A stretch of DNA of 64,000 bases from Paralithodes platypus (lineage: Eukaryota > Arthropoda > Malacostraca > Decapoda > Lithodidae): contig CM064519.1 in assembly GCA_032716605.1 (NCBI GenBank), forward strand, positions 32,633,423 to 32,697,422. Direction: 5' to 3'. The notes below the pieces were generated by a model. It saw only the letters and a list, made by a program, of their open reading frames with translations. It ran no database searches and was not told where the DNA came from. A program made the translations under genes and the position numbers. Position 1 is the stretch's first letter. Every line of letters begins with the position of its first letter. Below, piece after piece: positions 10,860 through 23,813 of this stretch.

Positions 10860-11460
10860 AACTCAAAGGTGCCAACCCAGCGAACACGCACAGGGAAGGG
10901 GAAGGGTTAACAACAAATATAACACAATGAGAGCATAAAAACTACAAATAAATAAAAAAATATTAATAAGAAAAAATAAAAAAAGAGGAAAACCAAACAT
11001 GTACAAATACAAACACTACGCAGACTAGGAATAAACCAAAGGACAGATATAATGTATGAACAACTTGTTAAATATATTATATAGAGACACGTAGAACTGG
11101 CATAAACGATAAAAGGAAACCGTCTTACATAAAAACACAATTAAACATTAAATCAATATATACAACAGAAACAAGACAGTGAGACATGCTAAAATTAAGA
11201 ATTGAAAATAAAAAACATATTGGGGCTAAACGATATTGTTGAAATCAATATATAGCAGACACAACTGCTGAACGATAGGTTCTGGATAGATAATAGAGCT
11301 GAAATCAAAAGGTAAAGTAATATGAACCAATAATACAGTTGGCCTTTCATTATAAAATAAGGTTGGTATTCTTCTCTAGAGGCAGGCAAAAAACTATCAG
11401 GGATGTTTGTTGTTTTATTTTAGCTATATCTAGACTATTTACAGTATGTAGCTTAGGAAG
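10860..11460. other. A-rich spacer, no gene seen
   Basis: A/AT-rich DNA, no domain-bearing frame and no internal repeat recognised. Confidence 0.5.
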
Positions 11461-11469
11461 GACCTGTTG

Positions 11470-11600
11470 TAGTTAAAAGGGTTAATTGAGATAGTCTGTA
11501 GCCTCTTAGTTTATACTCGTCCGTCCTAAGCTGAATAAAATCGTCTAATAAATGCTGGAACATAAAGAAAGGACGTCACCGGTACTGAATGGGTTAAAGT
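11470..11600 (+). repeat. Dispersed repeat with GGGTTAA end (family C)
   Basis: Shares an ordered set of words with 14990-15101, 29355-29915 and 57935-58010: GTCCGTC, ATAAAATCGTCT, GACGTC, GGTACTGAATGGGTTAA. It is non-coding. In the 29-kb copy both ends are present in inverted orientation, which suggests this one is a partial inverted-repeat element. Confidence 0.55.
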
Positions 11601-12168
11601 ACTGGGTGGCGTGAAGGCATGACGTGTGTGACTTTTCATTATAGCTCACGTTCGCCGGCTAGGAAAAGGATAATTCAAAGAAAAATGTTTCGTGAAAGGT
11701 TTTGACGAGTGTGACTTCTCATTACCCTCCAAGCTCATCTACGGTATATTATTGGGGAGGGCTAGACTCAGGGTTGTATGAAAGTTCTGGGAAAATTACT
11801 AATGCTCGAGTTGCGCCCCCCTTCCCTAGTCTCTCTAATCTTTTTATGCTCAACTTTTACTTCCAAATCTGTGCACCTTTATTCTGCTTCATATATTCTA
11901 TCGTGCAACATTCATCTATATTGTTTCTACAAGAAAACAATGTACAGTCGCTTATAAATTTTCTTTAAATCTATGTACAATGTTTTCCCACTACTTTCCT
12001 GTGCAATCATATAATACGCTATCCATGCATAGTCTGTTATTTTATCATGGCTCTACTCTAATTACATGTTCATTCCTTCCACCAATTGCTCTTTCATTGC
12101 ATAATATACTTAAATTGCAGTGTGATTCGTCTTGTAAAAATGAACTTTAAAAAGTTGACAGATAAAAT

Positions 12169-12291
12169 AGAAACACCATTTGAGGAGAAGCACTTTTTTG
12201 ACAACGTTTCGCAGATTGTTTGTTCAGGTCGACATGAAGAAGTTATCTGAGAAACAATTACAATAAAGTGATCCTCTTCAAATGGTGTTTC
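12169..12291. repeat. Hairpin, 26-bp arms
   Basis: GAAACACCATTTGAGGAGAA... at 12169-12194 is the inverted counterpart of 12266-12291, with 22 of 26 positions paired. The loop of about 71 bp contains ACAACGTTTCGCAG. This is a fold-back structure, MITE-like, with no clear target duplication. Confidence 0.6.
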
Positions 12292-12680
12292 TATAAATGA
12301 TTGTTCTTCCCTGTCCTGATTCACTTAGCGTCTTCACGTTTATTTGCTTAGCCTCTATTACGAGAATTTCCCAAAATCACACCAATCATGCATCACGCTT
12401 TTTCCCTCCTTCGATGTAACCTCTCACTCCTCTTCCAACGCATCCTCTGTATCTCATAATTACAAAATATATTTTCCCTTCCACTCGCACCCCTCCTTCC
12501 CTCCCTCTACTCAACGTTGCTCTAAATTACAACCGAAAAAAAAAGATGAATGTCGCTGTTCTTTTGCGACAGTGTGGGGAGGTATAACAGGGAGCGTGAG
12601 TGAATGTGTACTGCCCTCAGAGTTATGATCCCAGGTGGGGTATTATACATTTAAAAAGTACCCTCAATAAATCAGGTAAG

Positions 12681-12696
12681 CCCCCCCCCCCCCCCC
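12681..12696. repeat. (C)n homopolymer
   Basis: About 16 C in a row, followed by a C/T-rich stretch to about 12770. Confidence 0.95.
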
Positions 12697-12799
12697 TCTT
12701 TCCTTCTCTCTTTCTCTTTCACTATCTTTTCCTGAATACCCCCTTCCCCCCTCTCCCTCTCTCTCTCTCTCTAAATATAATGTTCATTCTTTATCTATT

Positions 12800-13640
12800 A
12801 CTAAAAAGTTATTCGCACTCATAAATATTTCCTCTCACTATTTATATATGTAGTATTTTCCCATTCAGCTATTTATTTTGCCCCCCTTTCATCCCTTTCT
12901 CACCTACATTGACCCCCTCCCATCCTTTCCTTTCTTCCCTCTCCCCTTACCACCACCCTCCAAATTGCTGCTCAATGTTGTTCAAGTTTAATGTTACTTG
13001 GCAAGGGGATGATTAATGTGGTACACAGGAAGGAGTGGTTGGGTGCAGTGTTTATTATTTTTTCTAGTCTCTTTGTTGTATAACTTGGCAGCTCGATATC
13101 AGGAAACTCCGAAAATACCTGCACTAGTTCTCCAGTAGTAATGGTAATTCATTTTTATATTAAATAAAAACAAAATAACTGCATTAACTGTAATCATTGG
13201 GTCTCACAACATTTCACATTATCCCTAAAGCCGGGCCAATTTTATCTTTCGATTGCGCCACATTCCTCTCGTCCCACTTAGCTCCACGACTCCGACTCGA
13301 TAAATATGTATCAGCACATTTCTAGACACAGGCATTATCCCCCCCGTGGCTGGCATGCATACAATACCAGCCACTACACTCGGCCACACGAGAGAGCACC
13401 CACAAAAACGTGCTGTTGACTTTAAAGAACTTGCACCTTGATCGATTTCCCAGCAGGAATTCTTGGCTCGCATAACACTCCCCTTTTCTTCACTTCTCTG
13501 CACCCCTTCCCATCAATTGTATGCCACTGTCTTTGACTCGCGAAGCTATAGCTCTTGGTATTCGTACAAGAATTTGCGAGTCTTCCAGTTATCTTTCCTC
13601 TCTTTGACTTATTATATTTTTCCTCCCATTACCTCTGGCA
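12800..13640. other. Spacer, no gene seen
   Basis: Pyrimidine-rich to about 12960, then mixed composition. No credible coding segment. Confidence 0.45.
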
Positions 13641-13647
13641 CTACATC

Positions 13648-13648
13648 A

Positions 13649-13701
<53 letters not shown>

Positions 13702-13797
13702 TGTATATACAGTATATATACTGTATATATATATATATATATATATATACCGGTATATATATTCTGTATATAATAAATATATATATATATATACACT
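13648..13797. repeat. Interrupted (TA)n microsatellite
   Basis: TA repeat broken by TACTGTA, TACAGTA and TACCGGTA words, each of which keeps palindromic symmetry. It can fold into long hairpins. Confidence 0.95.
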
Positions 13798-14230
13798 ATA
13801 TGACCCTTCCCAAAATCTAGCCACTTAGAAACTCGCAGTTCCTACCAGTCCTTTCTTGCTTCAGGCGTGGGTCTCGTAAATACTTCAATGTGCCTAGTGT
13901 GGCCAGGCTGATCAGGGAGTGTGGGCGATGGTTGTTTAATAATTCGCACCCTGCACCTTCCACCCACAACACCCTTCAGTAAATAGCGACTGGACAACTA
14001 CGGATATACTGTGCTTATACCATATACTAAATACCTCAGTTGTATCTCTTTCACTAACCCTCTTATGTTCAGTACTCTCCTTTGTTTTGCTATTGTTCGC
14101 ACTACAACACATACCCTGCTTTATCACTACTTAATTATTTATTAGATCAATATTTGCCGTTGGTTAAGCGCTTGAGTCTCGAGACAACACTCTGAATGTG
14201 TTTTAATGGATTCCTTCATGCACTATCCCC

Positions 14231-14297
<67 letters not shown>
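14231..14297. repeat. (CA)n microsatellite
   Basis: About 33 uninterrupted CA units. Confidence 0.97.
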
Positions 14298-14299
<2 letters not shown>

Positions 14300-14387
14300 C
14301 CACTCAACCCGACCGATATCTTTATGAGCCCGGCAGGAGCGGTCAATATAGTCTCCAGGTAGAAATCATTGAACACCCGTCGATGCT

Positions 14388-14604
14388 TAAGCCGGTGTCA
14401 CACGATCCCTTTTTCGAGCAATTTTTACGGGCAATTATGGTCTGGAAGCTTACAACATTACACTTTATCAAAATTCATCCGCCTAACTTAATCTACTTTC
14501 AGTCTAGTTACCGATACAAGTGAGAAAATATCCCGAAATATTACGAGAAAAAACTTGCTCATGGAAAATTGACGGAAAAAGCGCTCGTGTGACAGCGGCT
14601 TTAC
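14388..14604 (+). mobile_element. MITE family D, copy 1
   Basis: Left end TTAAGCCGGTGTCACACGA and right end AGCGCTCGTGTGACAGCGGC are inverted copies of each other over about 20 bp. The interior shares ordered words with the element at 33486-33704, for example CAGTCTAGTT and ACTTAATCTAC versus AATTTCATCTAC. Length is about 215 bp, matching the other copy. It is non-coding. The target duplication is unclear (TTA or TA). Confidence 0.75.
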
Positions 14605-14989
14605 ATAGTGTGGCGCCATACTTGTGAAGGATATAACTTAAAACTTTTTTGAGAGTAATAAATTATAACTTTTCGTAGACAAGAAAGGGAGAATTGGGGC
14701 GACTTGGCACGTAATCTATTCATATGCAAGCAACTTATACTTCGTTCAATAACTGTGATTCTAAATGCACGATGCCAAAGTTTGCCAATAATCACAAGGG
14801 AATAACAGACGATGAAGGTAAACACATAATGAGGATGGATTAATTATTACAGCTGTTCAAAAATATATGTGTAGAGACAAGTATCGGTGAAGGAAACACA
14901 GGGGTGAAGACAAATTAGGACAGAAGGGATGACCACCATGTAGTTTACGCATCTTTCAGTCTTTAGCTTATCATGTATTCGAGGACTCA

Positions 14990-15101
14990 AAGGGCTGAAT
15001 ACTATCTCAATAATCCATCTGAGTAACATGGTCCGTCTGCATAAAATCGTCTCATATAAGCCAGAATAGATAGCAAAAAGAGCGTCATCATGCTGAAGGG
15101 G
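14990..15101 (+). repeat. Dispersed repeat family C, fragment
   Basis: Contains GTCCGTCTGCATAAAATCGT and GCGTCATCATGCTGAAGGGG, matching 11470-11600 in order. Its GGGGTTAA end is directly continued by a TTAA MITE, so the MITE appears to have used this TTAA as its target. Confidence 0.55.
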
Positions 15102-15490
15102 TTAAGGGGGGGGGGTCACCGTTTTTTTTTTTTTTATCTTTCTCTCCTTTTCTCTCTTTCCTTGGCTTGTATCCATTCGGCACCATTCAGACAACTGTTT
15201 TAAGACGTTTATCCCAATCCAGATGTCGATTTCTTCCTGGCGAGCGATAGCGAGCCAGTATTGTATGGAGAAATCCGGCTTCGCCGGAGAAATTTTTCTA
15301 TCGAAAAATGTACAAATTTAGCTTGTCAAATAAAATATATATATATGCTGGCTCGCTACCGCTCGCCAGGACAATATTGCCGCCTGGATGGGGGTAAACG
15401 TTTTAAAACAGTAGGCTGAATGGGACCGAATGGATACAAGCCAAAGAGAGAGGGAGAGAAAGAGAAAACAAGCGAGGTGGGCTCCCTTAA
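15102..15490. mobile_element. Palindromic TTAA-type MITE, subfamily B
   Basis: Flanked by TTAA at 15102-15105 and 15487-15490. The arms at about 15169-15265 and 15349-15445 are inverted copies (for example GGCTTGTATCCATTCGG and its complement CCGAATGGATACAAGCC; GGCGAGCGATAGCGAGCC and GGCTCGCTACCGCTCGCC), so the element folds back on itself. The loop carries the palindrome TCCGGCTTCGCCGGA, AAAATGTACAAATTTAGC, and a short (TA)n. No coding capacity. Confidence 0.8.
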
Positions 15491-15610
15491 TAAAATGGTT
15501 ACATAAGGGTATGGTAAAGGCTGAAGCAGATGTCAGACTATATGACAGGGTAAGAAGATGGGAGGGTAGGCTGACCATTTGTTTACTGTATGTAGAGCAG
15601 GATATACCGT

Positions 15611-15721
15611 GTGTGTGTGTGTATGTGTAAGTGCTTGTGTGTGTGCAAGTGCTTGTGTGTGTGTACGTGCTTGTGTGTACGTGCTTGTATATGTGTGTGT
15701 GTGTGTGTGTGTGTACGTACT

Positions 15722-15754
<33 letters not shown>

Positions 15755-15784
15755 ACGTGTTTGTGTGTGTGTGTGTGTGTGTAC
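15611..15784. repeat. (GT)n with periodic TACGTGCTT words
   Basis: GT repeat regularly interrupted by TACGTGCTTG or AAGTGCTTG, giving a higher-order period of about 15-50 bp. Confidence 0.93.
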
Positions 15785-15898
15785 GTAAAATAATAATAAA
15801 CTCTAACTTATATTATATTTAGGTCAGAAGGAAGAGGTTGCATAAGAGCTATTTGACGAGTTAAATATTATATACTAGGTTAGCAGATGTTTTCGAGT

Positions 15899-15917
15899 TG
15901 TGTGTGTGTGTGTGTGT

Positions 15918-15956
<39 letters not shown>

Positions 15957-15986
15957 GGTGTGGGTGTGTGTGTGTGTGTGTGTGTA
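15899..15986. repeat. (GT)n microsatellite
   Basis: GT repeat with a few GTAT and GTGG interruptions. Confidence 0.95.
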
Positions 15987-15999
15987 GGTTTCTTTGGAT

Positions 16000-16560
16000 G
16001 GTGAGAGCATTATGTAGTGTTAAATGGGCTTTAGGAAATGAGGTAACAGTTGCGAGATGACAGTAATGGTAAAGATAGAATGGTGTTAATACAAGCTAGC
16101 AGTGTTGGTGAAAGAGACGAATGGTGATATTGGTGTTGGTGGCAATAGGTAGTGGTGGTGATGGTGAGAGGTGATGGTGATAATGATGAACGACGATCGG
16201 TGCCTGATATATAGCTGGCGGTGGCCCTAGAAGATCAAAGCTAAAGAGGCTAAAAGTAGGAGGTTATTATAGCTTGGTGTGGGAAGGAGATGATGGTGTT
16301 GATGGCTCTATTTGACAGTGATAGATAAAGGTGCTGGCAGATAAGGGTTTTTATGTGTATATCATATCGGGTGAAGGGATCTAAAACTTGCAGGGAATAA
16401 TTATAGGATGTGCATATTATGAGTACCTCACAAATTACAGTGTATGCGACAACATACGAAGAATCATTAGCATTGCGAAGATACACCACGAGAATATAAT
16501 TATAACATGATGCGTGTACTGTATTACTGTATATTCGAAAACACACTTCAACACACTCTT
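16000..16560. other. Spacer with GGTG-rich stretch, no gene seen
   Basis: From 16080 to 16320 the sequence is rich in GGTGATGGTG-like words, a decayed simple repeat. The rest is ordinary AT-rich DNA. Confidence 0.45.
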
Positions 16561-16568
16561 TATGTTCG

Positions 16569-16569
<1 letters not shown>

Positions 16570-16621
<52 letters not shown>

Positions 16622-16631
16622 ACACACACAA
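16570..16631. repeat. (CA)n microsatellite
   Basis: About 30 CA units with one CATA step. Confidence 0.96.
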
Positions 16632-16850
16632 AGATCGACCCCCTAATGCATGCAGGGTATACAGTATGGTCCCCCCCCCCACCTTTTACCCCCCCACCCC
16701 CCTTTCTTGGCACTCCACTCAACCCATGTTCTTTGTCAGTGACGTAACCACAGACAAAATTCCAACGTTGCCTGGCTAGATTTGTGTTTTGCCATTCTAC
16801 CGCGATTGGGCATTATCGTACAGTACATATGGCACCACTGTTTCTCCTTC

Positions 16851-16853
<3 letters not shown>

Positions 16854-16902
<49 letters not shown>
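16854..16902. repeat. (CA)n microsatellite
   Basis: About 24 uninterrupted CA units. Confidence 0.97.
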
Positions 16903-16904
<2 letters not shown>

Positions 16905-18635
16905 ATAAATCATCAGCATTCATTGTTTATATGATTGGTTACATATATTATATGGGTAATAAGAGTTAGTAATTTTAAGTTAGGTTCGGTTAGATTATAC
17001 TATGACGGGTTATATTAACTGATGACGGTGTTGAGCAAATTTACAGAAGATTAATATTTCGCAGATCCCTTATCTGATCTAGCAGCTAATTAAAATTAAC
17101 TTTCACTATGAACCAGCTCGTAGATTATGAGATGTCATATCTAGCTAGCTGTACAATCAGGTAAAATATATTCAATAGAGCCTGGATGACCTTCATAGAT
17201 CCCGGTGCTTGTTTTGTCATCTGTCAATATTTATGTTGAATTGTGGCATGCAATATTATGATATGTTATATGCACATTCACTAATTTTATTATAATTTCA
17301 TATATAATAATTCTAACACTTTATGATCTAATGGAAAAACAAATTATATGCAAAAATCAATCCCAAAACATATATTGGCAGAAAAATATATGCTCACGAA
17401 CGTCTATGAGGAACTCTTGTAGGTGCCCAATCACGGTGGGATTACAATATTCACCGCCGGGCTAGAACTCACTGTCGTCCGGATCAATGGTCCGTTTTTG
17501 TGGATTTGGAATATGTATTTACGCACCACAAATCATGCTGCCCGAACGATTTGCAAATGGCACCGGCCGGACCCATAAATCACTTCAAATATTCAAGATG
17601 TGATTGTTATCAGATACAAATAGAATTTTAGAGCGGTGGCATTGGCCAAAAGAAAGATTAGGTGAATAATTCGCAACTTATTTAGCACAGCCGGGCTTGG
17701 GCAGAAAATTAACTTGCATATCTCTTGTCTTCAATCTAGATTAATCTCCCATGCCTTGAGTAATGAATGGACAGCTTTGCAAGTGAATACTGAAAAATAA
17801 TATACTATTGACATCTTACAAAATTAGATAAACCATAGAAAATATATAATGCATGAGCATACCTCCATACGATCACAAACGCTTTGATTAATGGACTAAC
17901 TAAAAAGGCATTCCCCTGTTAATAAAGATACATATTCACATGCAATGGCAAAACCGAAAACAAAAAACATAGAACATTACACGAGTTTACACACACATAC
18001 ACAAATGAAGTGTGGCAGAAAAAGAATCTTCAACATAAACTTAACTATTATAAACGCCGTAAGAGCCATATAATGTTTTGGTGAGGGAACTAGTACCATT
18101 CAAAAGTATGGCAGGGCAGTAGGGCTGGACGGGCAGGGAGTATATTTCATGCAGTTCACTTCTGACCTTTCATATACACATCACTGCGTCTCGTCTGATT
18201 AACTCGCTATATTTGTATCACTGCTCTTTACTTTTCATTAATTTGTTACTTCAGTACAGGTATGGAATATGTCAAGGTAAATTATACTAAGTTAGATAGG
18301 TAAGGTAACGATAAGGTGACAATAATAACACCATTGTCGTACTTACAAGTGGTCAAAACAAGGTTGCACTAGATAACTCTTGGGGTGGGCGGGGATGCAG
18401 GTACTCTCGTGGTTTATGAGGGCGGCCTCCAGTGTGACCAACCCACTTTATGAGCAGTTATAAAGTCAGAGGGACAACCCGCTCCACACTCCGTACGGAA
18501 AGGGTAATACGTCTGTGGTCTGTCTTAGTTTAGCCCTTCTATTGCCCTCGCAGTCCTTTTCCCAGATTCTTGTGACTATTACAATTATCTTTCGTGTGAA
18601 ATGGCCCATGGGAGATGAGCTGGATGAATGGAAAC
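16905..18635. other. AT-rich spacer, no gene seen
   Basis: No open frame with a domain. A tRNA-like word pair on the minus strand at about 17420-17480 was considered and not called. Confidence 0.45.
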
Positions 18636-18637
18636 TT

Positions 18638-18735
18638 GTGGAGCCGGTTAGAGCACGCTTCGTTCAGGGCGTATACTCTGCTATTTGTTTAGGGTCAGTT
18701 GGTCAGCATGGTCTTTGGGTTTGATCCCGTTTCTC
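18638..18735 (+). mobile_element. Possible tRNA-derived SINE head
   Basis: GTGGAGCCGGTTAGAGCAC resembles a Pol III A box region and GGTTTGATCCC, about 70 bp downstream, resembles a B box. The spacing is longer than in a typical tRNA and no folding cloverleaf was verified, so this is a weak call. Confidence 0.22.
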
Positions 18736-18739
18736 GCCT

Positions 18740-21535
18740 TCTTGGATATTTCAAAACCTTTTCCAAATTTACCGAAAATCTTAGAGCATATTTCGCCCTC
18801 GAGTCACTGGGTATTTGTGAGTGATACACAAAAGTAGACGAAGGGTTTGTAGGGTTGGTTGAAAAGGGTATGTCAGGGAAGGAAGGGGCACGAGAGACAC
18901 CACCGTAACCCAGATCTACTTTTGATAGCTGGCGAAGGAAACAAAAAGAGTTGGAAGAAAAAAATTAGGAGGTCGGCCGCTCAGTGTGCCTTAGAGAAGA
19001 TACAGGGTAACATCTGAGTGTCCATCCCGTGAGTAATGTTTACATTTTTTTTTTATCCTTTTTAGTTGGTGATTTTTTGTCAACCTCTTTTTTTTTTTAG
19101 TGGATGATATATATTGCTTAGTAAAACTCGGGACGGTTTCATGAGAGTGCTCCGGTAATATACATTATATTGAGTAACTAAAGAAGCACATGCGATTCGA
19201 AAACAAGATATATTAAAAGTTACTAATTATATTGCAAAAAAGACAGTACATACCGATGCTAATTTAAATGCCAATGAAAATACAAATCGCATATTTCACT
19301 CAGTAAATAATAGTGTGAGTGCAGTGATTTGCGTCATGAATGTTTTTGTGCTCCTGACACGCAATGAATCAATGAACGTTCGTGAGTATTTACACATTTA
19401 AGATTAATGAGGGAATGTGATTGTTGAAAATAGCGTCCATATGTACAACACTATATGTACAATCGTGTTCTTAGCCTCCCAGGGATTTTCATTATGCTAA
19501 TATTACAAATTTAAGCAACCAGTTTATATATATTAGTAAAACATTAATGCAATTATATAAATTTATGCAAAAGAAAGTTTATTCGTAAATTTATTATACA
19601 AGTTTTAATAGCATAATGCACATCATAGGGTGGTTAAACACATAGGTCCATGGTTGTACAACTTGCCAAAGGGAGAAAGATTCGTATTCTTACAATTTCG
19701 ACTACAATACATTTTTAAATATATGATCTGTATATAAACCTCATTACTCACTTTCTAAATATTCCACCCTCTTGACCACACCCATAACACATACTGTATC
19801 TTTGGGTGTTGTTTTTCCTTGACATTCCTGAGTTTCTTAGAATTATTTCTTCCTCGTCTACTTTATTGCATGAGCATTACCATTCCTAAGATTCTCACCG
19901 TCCTCTTCCTGGAACTGAATAGCGAAATGTATTCGCTCATCGATATTTTCCACTTTCTGTGCTATATATAATGTTCCAGTTCTACTTTCCCCTATGAGTT
20001 TATCAATATTTACTCAGATATACAATTGTCATTATACAGATCCAAATGTTTAGTTTATCCGTAGTAAGTGATGGTTTTTCAATATTCGCTAACCTATTCA
20101 CAATATAAACAGGTTACGTAATGAAAATAAAATAAAGATTTTGGTGCTGTGGGAGAATGACAATTGTGTGAGTGAATTAACCTATTTGAACCCTTTCTAC
20201 CATATACAGTATGTCTCCCCCATTCTTCAAATCCCCTTCTCTGGCATACCACCCACTTCCCTATACTGTACCCATGCACCCATCACCTACATACCCTCCC
20301 AGGCGCCCCCCCGAGATATATGGGCAGGGCGCTGTTATATTCTGTCACACCGGGATTTATTAAGCGTTTCCCGAGTGTTTTAGCGGGGGGCGACTGTCAC
20401 GGCTGGTACCGTAAATTATGGCACGGCTCTGTATATACACTTCACGCACGTTCTTTTGTTGTGTTGGAGGAGGGGAGGAGGAAAGGAGGGAGGGAGCGAC
20501 GAGCCAAAGTGGGGGCGAGAACGAACGCATATTTCTCAGCCTCAATATAGTTTGTGAAGCTGATTTCTCGCATGTAAACTCCTAGACCACTAAAAAATAC
20601 AAACAGCCTAAGCCATACTACTGTCACTGCTATACTGCTTCCTGATCACCTTCTGTACCTTGGCTCTGTCCAAACCTTACGGCAGATCCCACTAACCTTC
20701 ATTTCTTTCTTCTTTCATATTCTCCCTCGCGAACAAGGCGGTCACGGATAAGGGGACGATTTTTGCCTGGCAAGGTTGACGAGCCAGCTAGTGAGTGATA
20801 GGGTTCGAGGAATTTGCGTGACATTTAATCCATGCATAACTCATACCCTCTTGCTTCACTGGGAGCTACAAAGAGGGGAGCTTCGAAATGTTCGGCGAGT
20901 TGATAAGGAGACGATCTTATGATTGGGTGAAGGAGTTCTTTTGAATGACAAGCTTAGGAACAGTATAATTAAGTGCCAATTAGAGTATTTGTTAAGAATG
21001 TATTTAAAACACTCTTTTCTGCGGTGCTGTGGGATCTGGGAATAAGTACAAAGGAGTCCATTCGTAGGCATATTGATTAAAGAACGACCTCGATTAAATC
21101 GAATTGTAGTTAATACTGTATTATCTAATTATATTTAACCATGTAACTATTTATTATATTCATTCAATTCTTGACACACTGTTAATATAAACACACACAA
21201 ACTTTATCAACCTGAAAAATTCAAAGTACAGTATATTCCAATAATAAAGGAGAGTGAACAATCATATCAGGTATGTGCTACAGTGACAAATCATACACCA
21301 TCCGATATTCCATCGATTATCTATGTGTCAGTGGGTCCACTTTGCGCTGGAGCAGACGCTGATGGATTATAGGATATATTATTTTTAGCATTACCATAGC
21401 AGAGAGAGAGAGAGAGAGTCAGTGAGTGAAAATGGGTGAGGCTTTTACCAGCTCGTTGTGTTTGTGATTGATGGGTGACATACATACAGGTTACAGGGTG
21501 AATAGATTTTGGGTCCTGAAATACTCACACACACT
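18740..21535. other. AT-rich spacer, no gene seen
   Basis: Contains poly(T) runs at about 19047 and 19089, and a GC-raised stretch at about 20270-20540 with no recognisable product. A short GA repeat lies at 21401-21417. No supported gene. Confidence 0.45.
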
Positions 21536-21540
21536 CCCAC

Positions 21541-21543
21541 AGT

Positions 21544-21576
<33 letters not shown>

Positions 21577-21584
21577 TCACTCAC

Positions 21585-21615
<31 letters not shown>

Positions 21616-21616
21616 T

Positions 21617-21648
<32 letters not shown>

Positions 21649-21649
21649 C

Positions 21650-21693
<44 letters not shown>
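21541..21693. repeat. Compound CA-CACT-CT-TA-GT microsatellite
   Basis: Five simple repeats follow each other: (CA)n, (CACT)n, (CT)n, (TA)n with a TACTGTA step, then (GT)n. Each boundary differs from the last motif by a single base class. Confidence 0.95.
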
Positions 21694-21694
<1 letters not shown>

Positions 21695-21779
21695 CGGTTT
21701 ATCTATACTACCATATAATATAATCTATCTTTATCTAGCTATCTGGACGTTTTTTTAACACACACACACACACACACCA

Positions 21780-22180
21780 AGACACCTCCCTCCCTAGTCA
21801 GACTATAAGATCGAGTCATTCCTCACGTCTGATGGGTCCGGGGTATTCAGGGTCTGATTGGCAGCCACCGAAAAAAGTCTTAATTAATCCGATTCAATCT
21901 CCTCCAATTCCTTCCACCCTCCCCCTGTCAGATTCACCAGCCAAGTGTCAAAAAGAGGCGGTGAATTCTTCCAGGAGGACAATGGAGAGGCGTCACTCAA
22001 TTTCCTGGAGAACGTGATAGAGGAGGAGGAAGAGAGAGAAAGGGAAGGGAAGGGAACAAAGGGGATTTAAATGAAGCGATTGAGTTGCGTGAATCTAGAG
22101 AACACCCATAAACATTCAGTAAGGCCTATGAGCACGCGGATTCATTTAAATATTCTAGTTGTATAACCCTAGTTAAAGAC
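21780..22180. other. Spacer, no gene seen
   Basis: Includes a mixed-composition stretch around 21830-22015 with an inverted CCAAT word (TGATTGGCAG), and a short G/A-rich run. No supported function. Confidence 0.35.
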
Positions 22181-22236
22181 TGGGGCTATGGAAGAAAACA
22201 GTTTTACGTACGTTAAAAATGTTATGTAACGAATAA

Positions 22237-22240
<4 letters not shown>

Positions 22241-22315
<75 letters not shown>

Positions 22316-22330
22316 TGTGTGTGTGAGAGT
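22241..22330. repeat. (GA)n-(GT)n microsatellite
   Basis: About 37 GA units, then a short GT run and degenerate GAGT words to about 22375. Confidence 0.96.
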
Positions 22331-22459
22331 GAGATAAAGAGAGATTGAGAGTGAGGGAGTGAGTGAGTGTGTGTGTAACCAGGAGTGAGAGACTGGCAGA
22401 CAAAACACAAGGAAATGTAAAAAAAAATAATAATAATAACATTCATAGCGCACTTTAAA

Positions 22460-23740
22460 ATACAGTACATCCGAAGATCACCCCCTTGTCCTCAGCTAGC
22501 AATCTGTGGTGAGGATATTATGAGGAGCGAATAAGCGAACAGAATGAAGCACCAGGTACGAAAACAGAGCGGAAGGAATTACAGAAGATAAAAACACCGG
22601 GGACGGGGGGAGGAGAAGGGAGGGGTGGATAAAAATAGCCACTGCACAGAGAGTCGAGGAGTCCTTACAATATTGGCCACTTTTTCTCCCCGTTCAGGAA
22701 ATGGCATTTATTATATACCAAGTGAACGGGTATTCAAAGGTTAGATCACAAGCACAACTAGGAATGGTAAGGTACCCACAAGATGGTAGCTCGCTGTCAT
22801 GGCAATGTACTTGGGAATGTGCCAAATGCCTTTATTTACTCTAAGCAAAATAAATAATATGATGATGTAAAGGTGTGACTTCGCTTTCTTTGTCAGAGAC
22901 AGTATTATACTCTCATAGATTGGTGCTATACTGTATAAATGTGGGCTTAACTATACTAAAACTTCATATTTTAATAGTGATGCAATTATTCTACATGGTC
23001 AAACTATTATAATACGGTATGTGCATTGAATATGTCACATCAACGAGCATTTGTGTTGTGGCAACAATTGAACATAAAATGTGTGTAGCGCAATGAGTGA
23101 AAGAAGCAAGACTAAGTTAGAAAGGGGTAAGTAAGACTAGAAAGGTAGAGTTGTCGATGCTTATATATATAGTGCCGAGAGGGACATTAGACAGCTAAGG
23201 GATGACGGGAACAAACAAACAAACATTGTATACGAACAAAACAAACAAACACACAACAGATAGGTCGAGACAGAAAGGGCTGAGTATATGTAAAGGTCGA
23301 GTTCGATATTAGTTGGTAATATTTGTAATACATAATGGGGGACAATTTGTATAACTATTAGATTGTGGCTCATAATAAGTTGTGTAAAACTGAATAATGG
23401 ACAAATTCACGTAGAAAGGGAGAGCATGGAATGAAAACGGATACTAAATAAAATATTGGGAATGATAGTATATGTAACGCAGAAACAAGACAACAATCAC
23501 ACACTAGGTGGACAGGTCGAGGTTAAAAGGGAGAGTTAGTTTGGGAATGATATAGCAAGCCACCCCCGAGGACCCGCTGCCAAATTGCTTCCTTCGTACC
23601 GGATTTACGAGAAGGCGATTACAATTCACCGGTGCGGAGGCGTTCGTCATTTTGGAGGGTGGGTGGTTGGTTGGTGTCTGTCCTCTTTGTATATAGCGTT
23701 ATGTGTGTGTGTATGAATGTATCCTTGTTATTTTGATCGT
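22460..23740. other. AT-rich spacer, no gene seen
   Basis: No domain-bearing frame. The 23565-23650 stretch is GC-raised but unrecognised. Confidence 0.45.
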
Positions 23741-23745
23741 TCGCG

Positions 23746-23763
23746 TTCGCTCTCGCTCTCGCT

Positions 23764-23812
<49 letters not shown>
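23746..23812. repeat. (CT)n with CGCT leader
   Basis: Starts with CTCGCT hexamers and becomes pure CT. Confidence 0.95.

Positions 23813-23813
<1 letters not shown>

Noticed and set aside
17420..17480. Possible tRNA-like B box on the minus strand (GAGTTCTAGCCCGG)
   Set aside because: No convincing A box at the right distance and no cloverleaf pairing visible.
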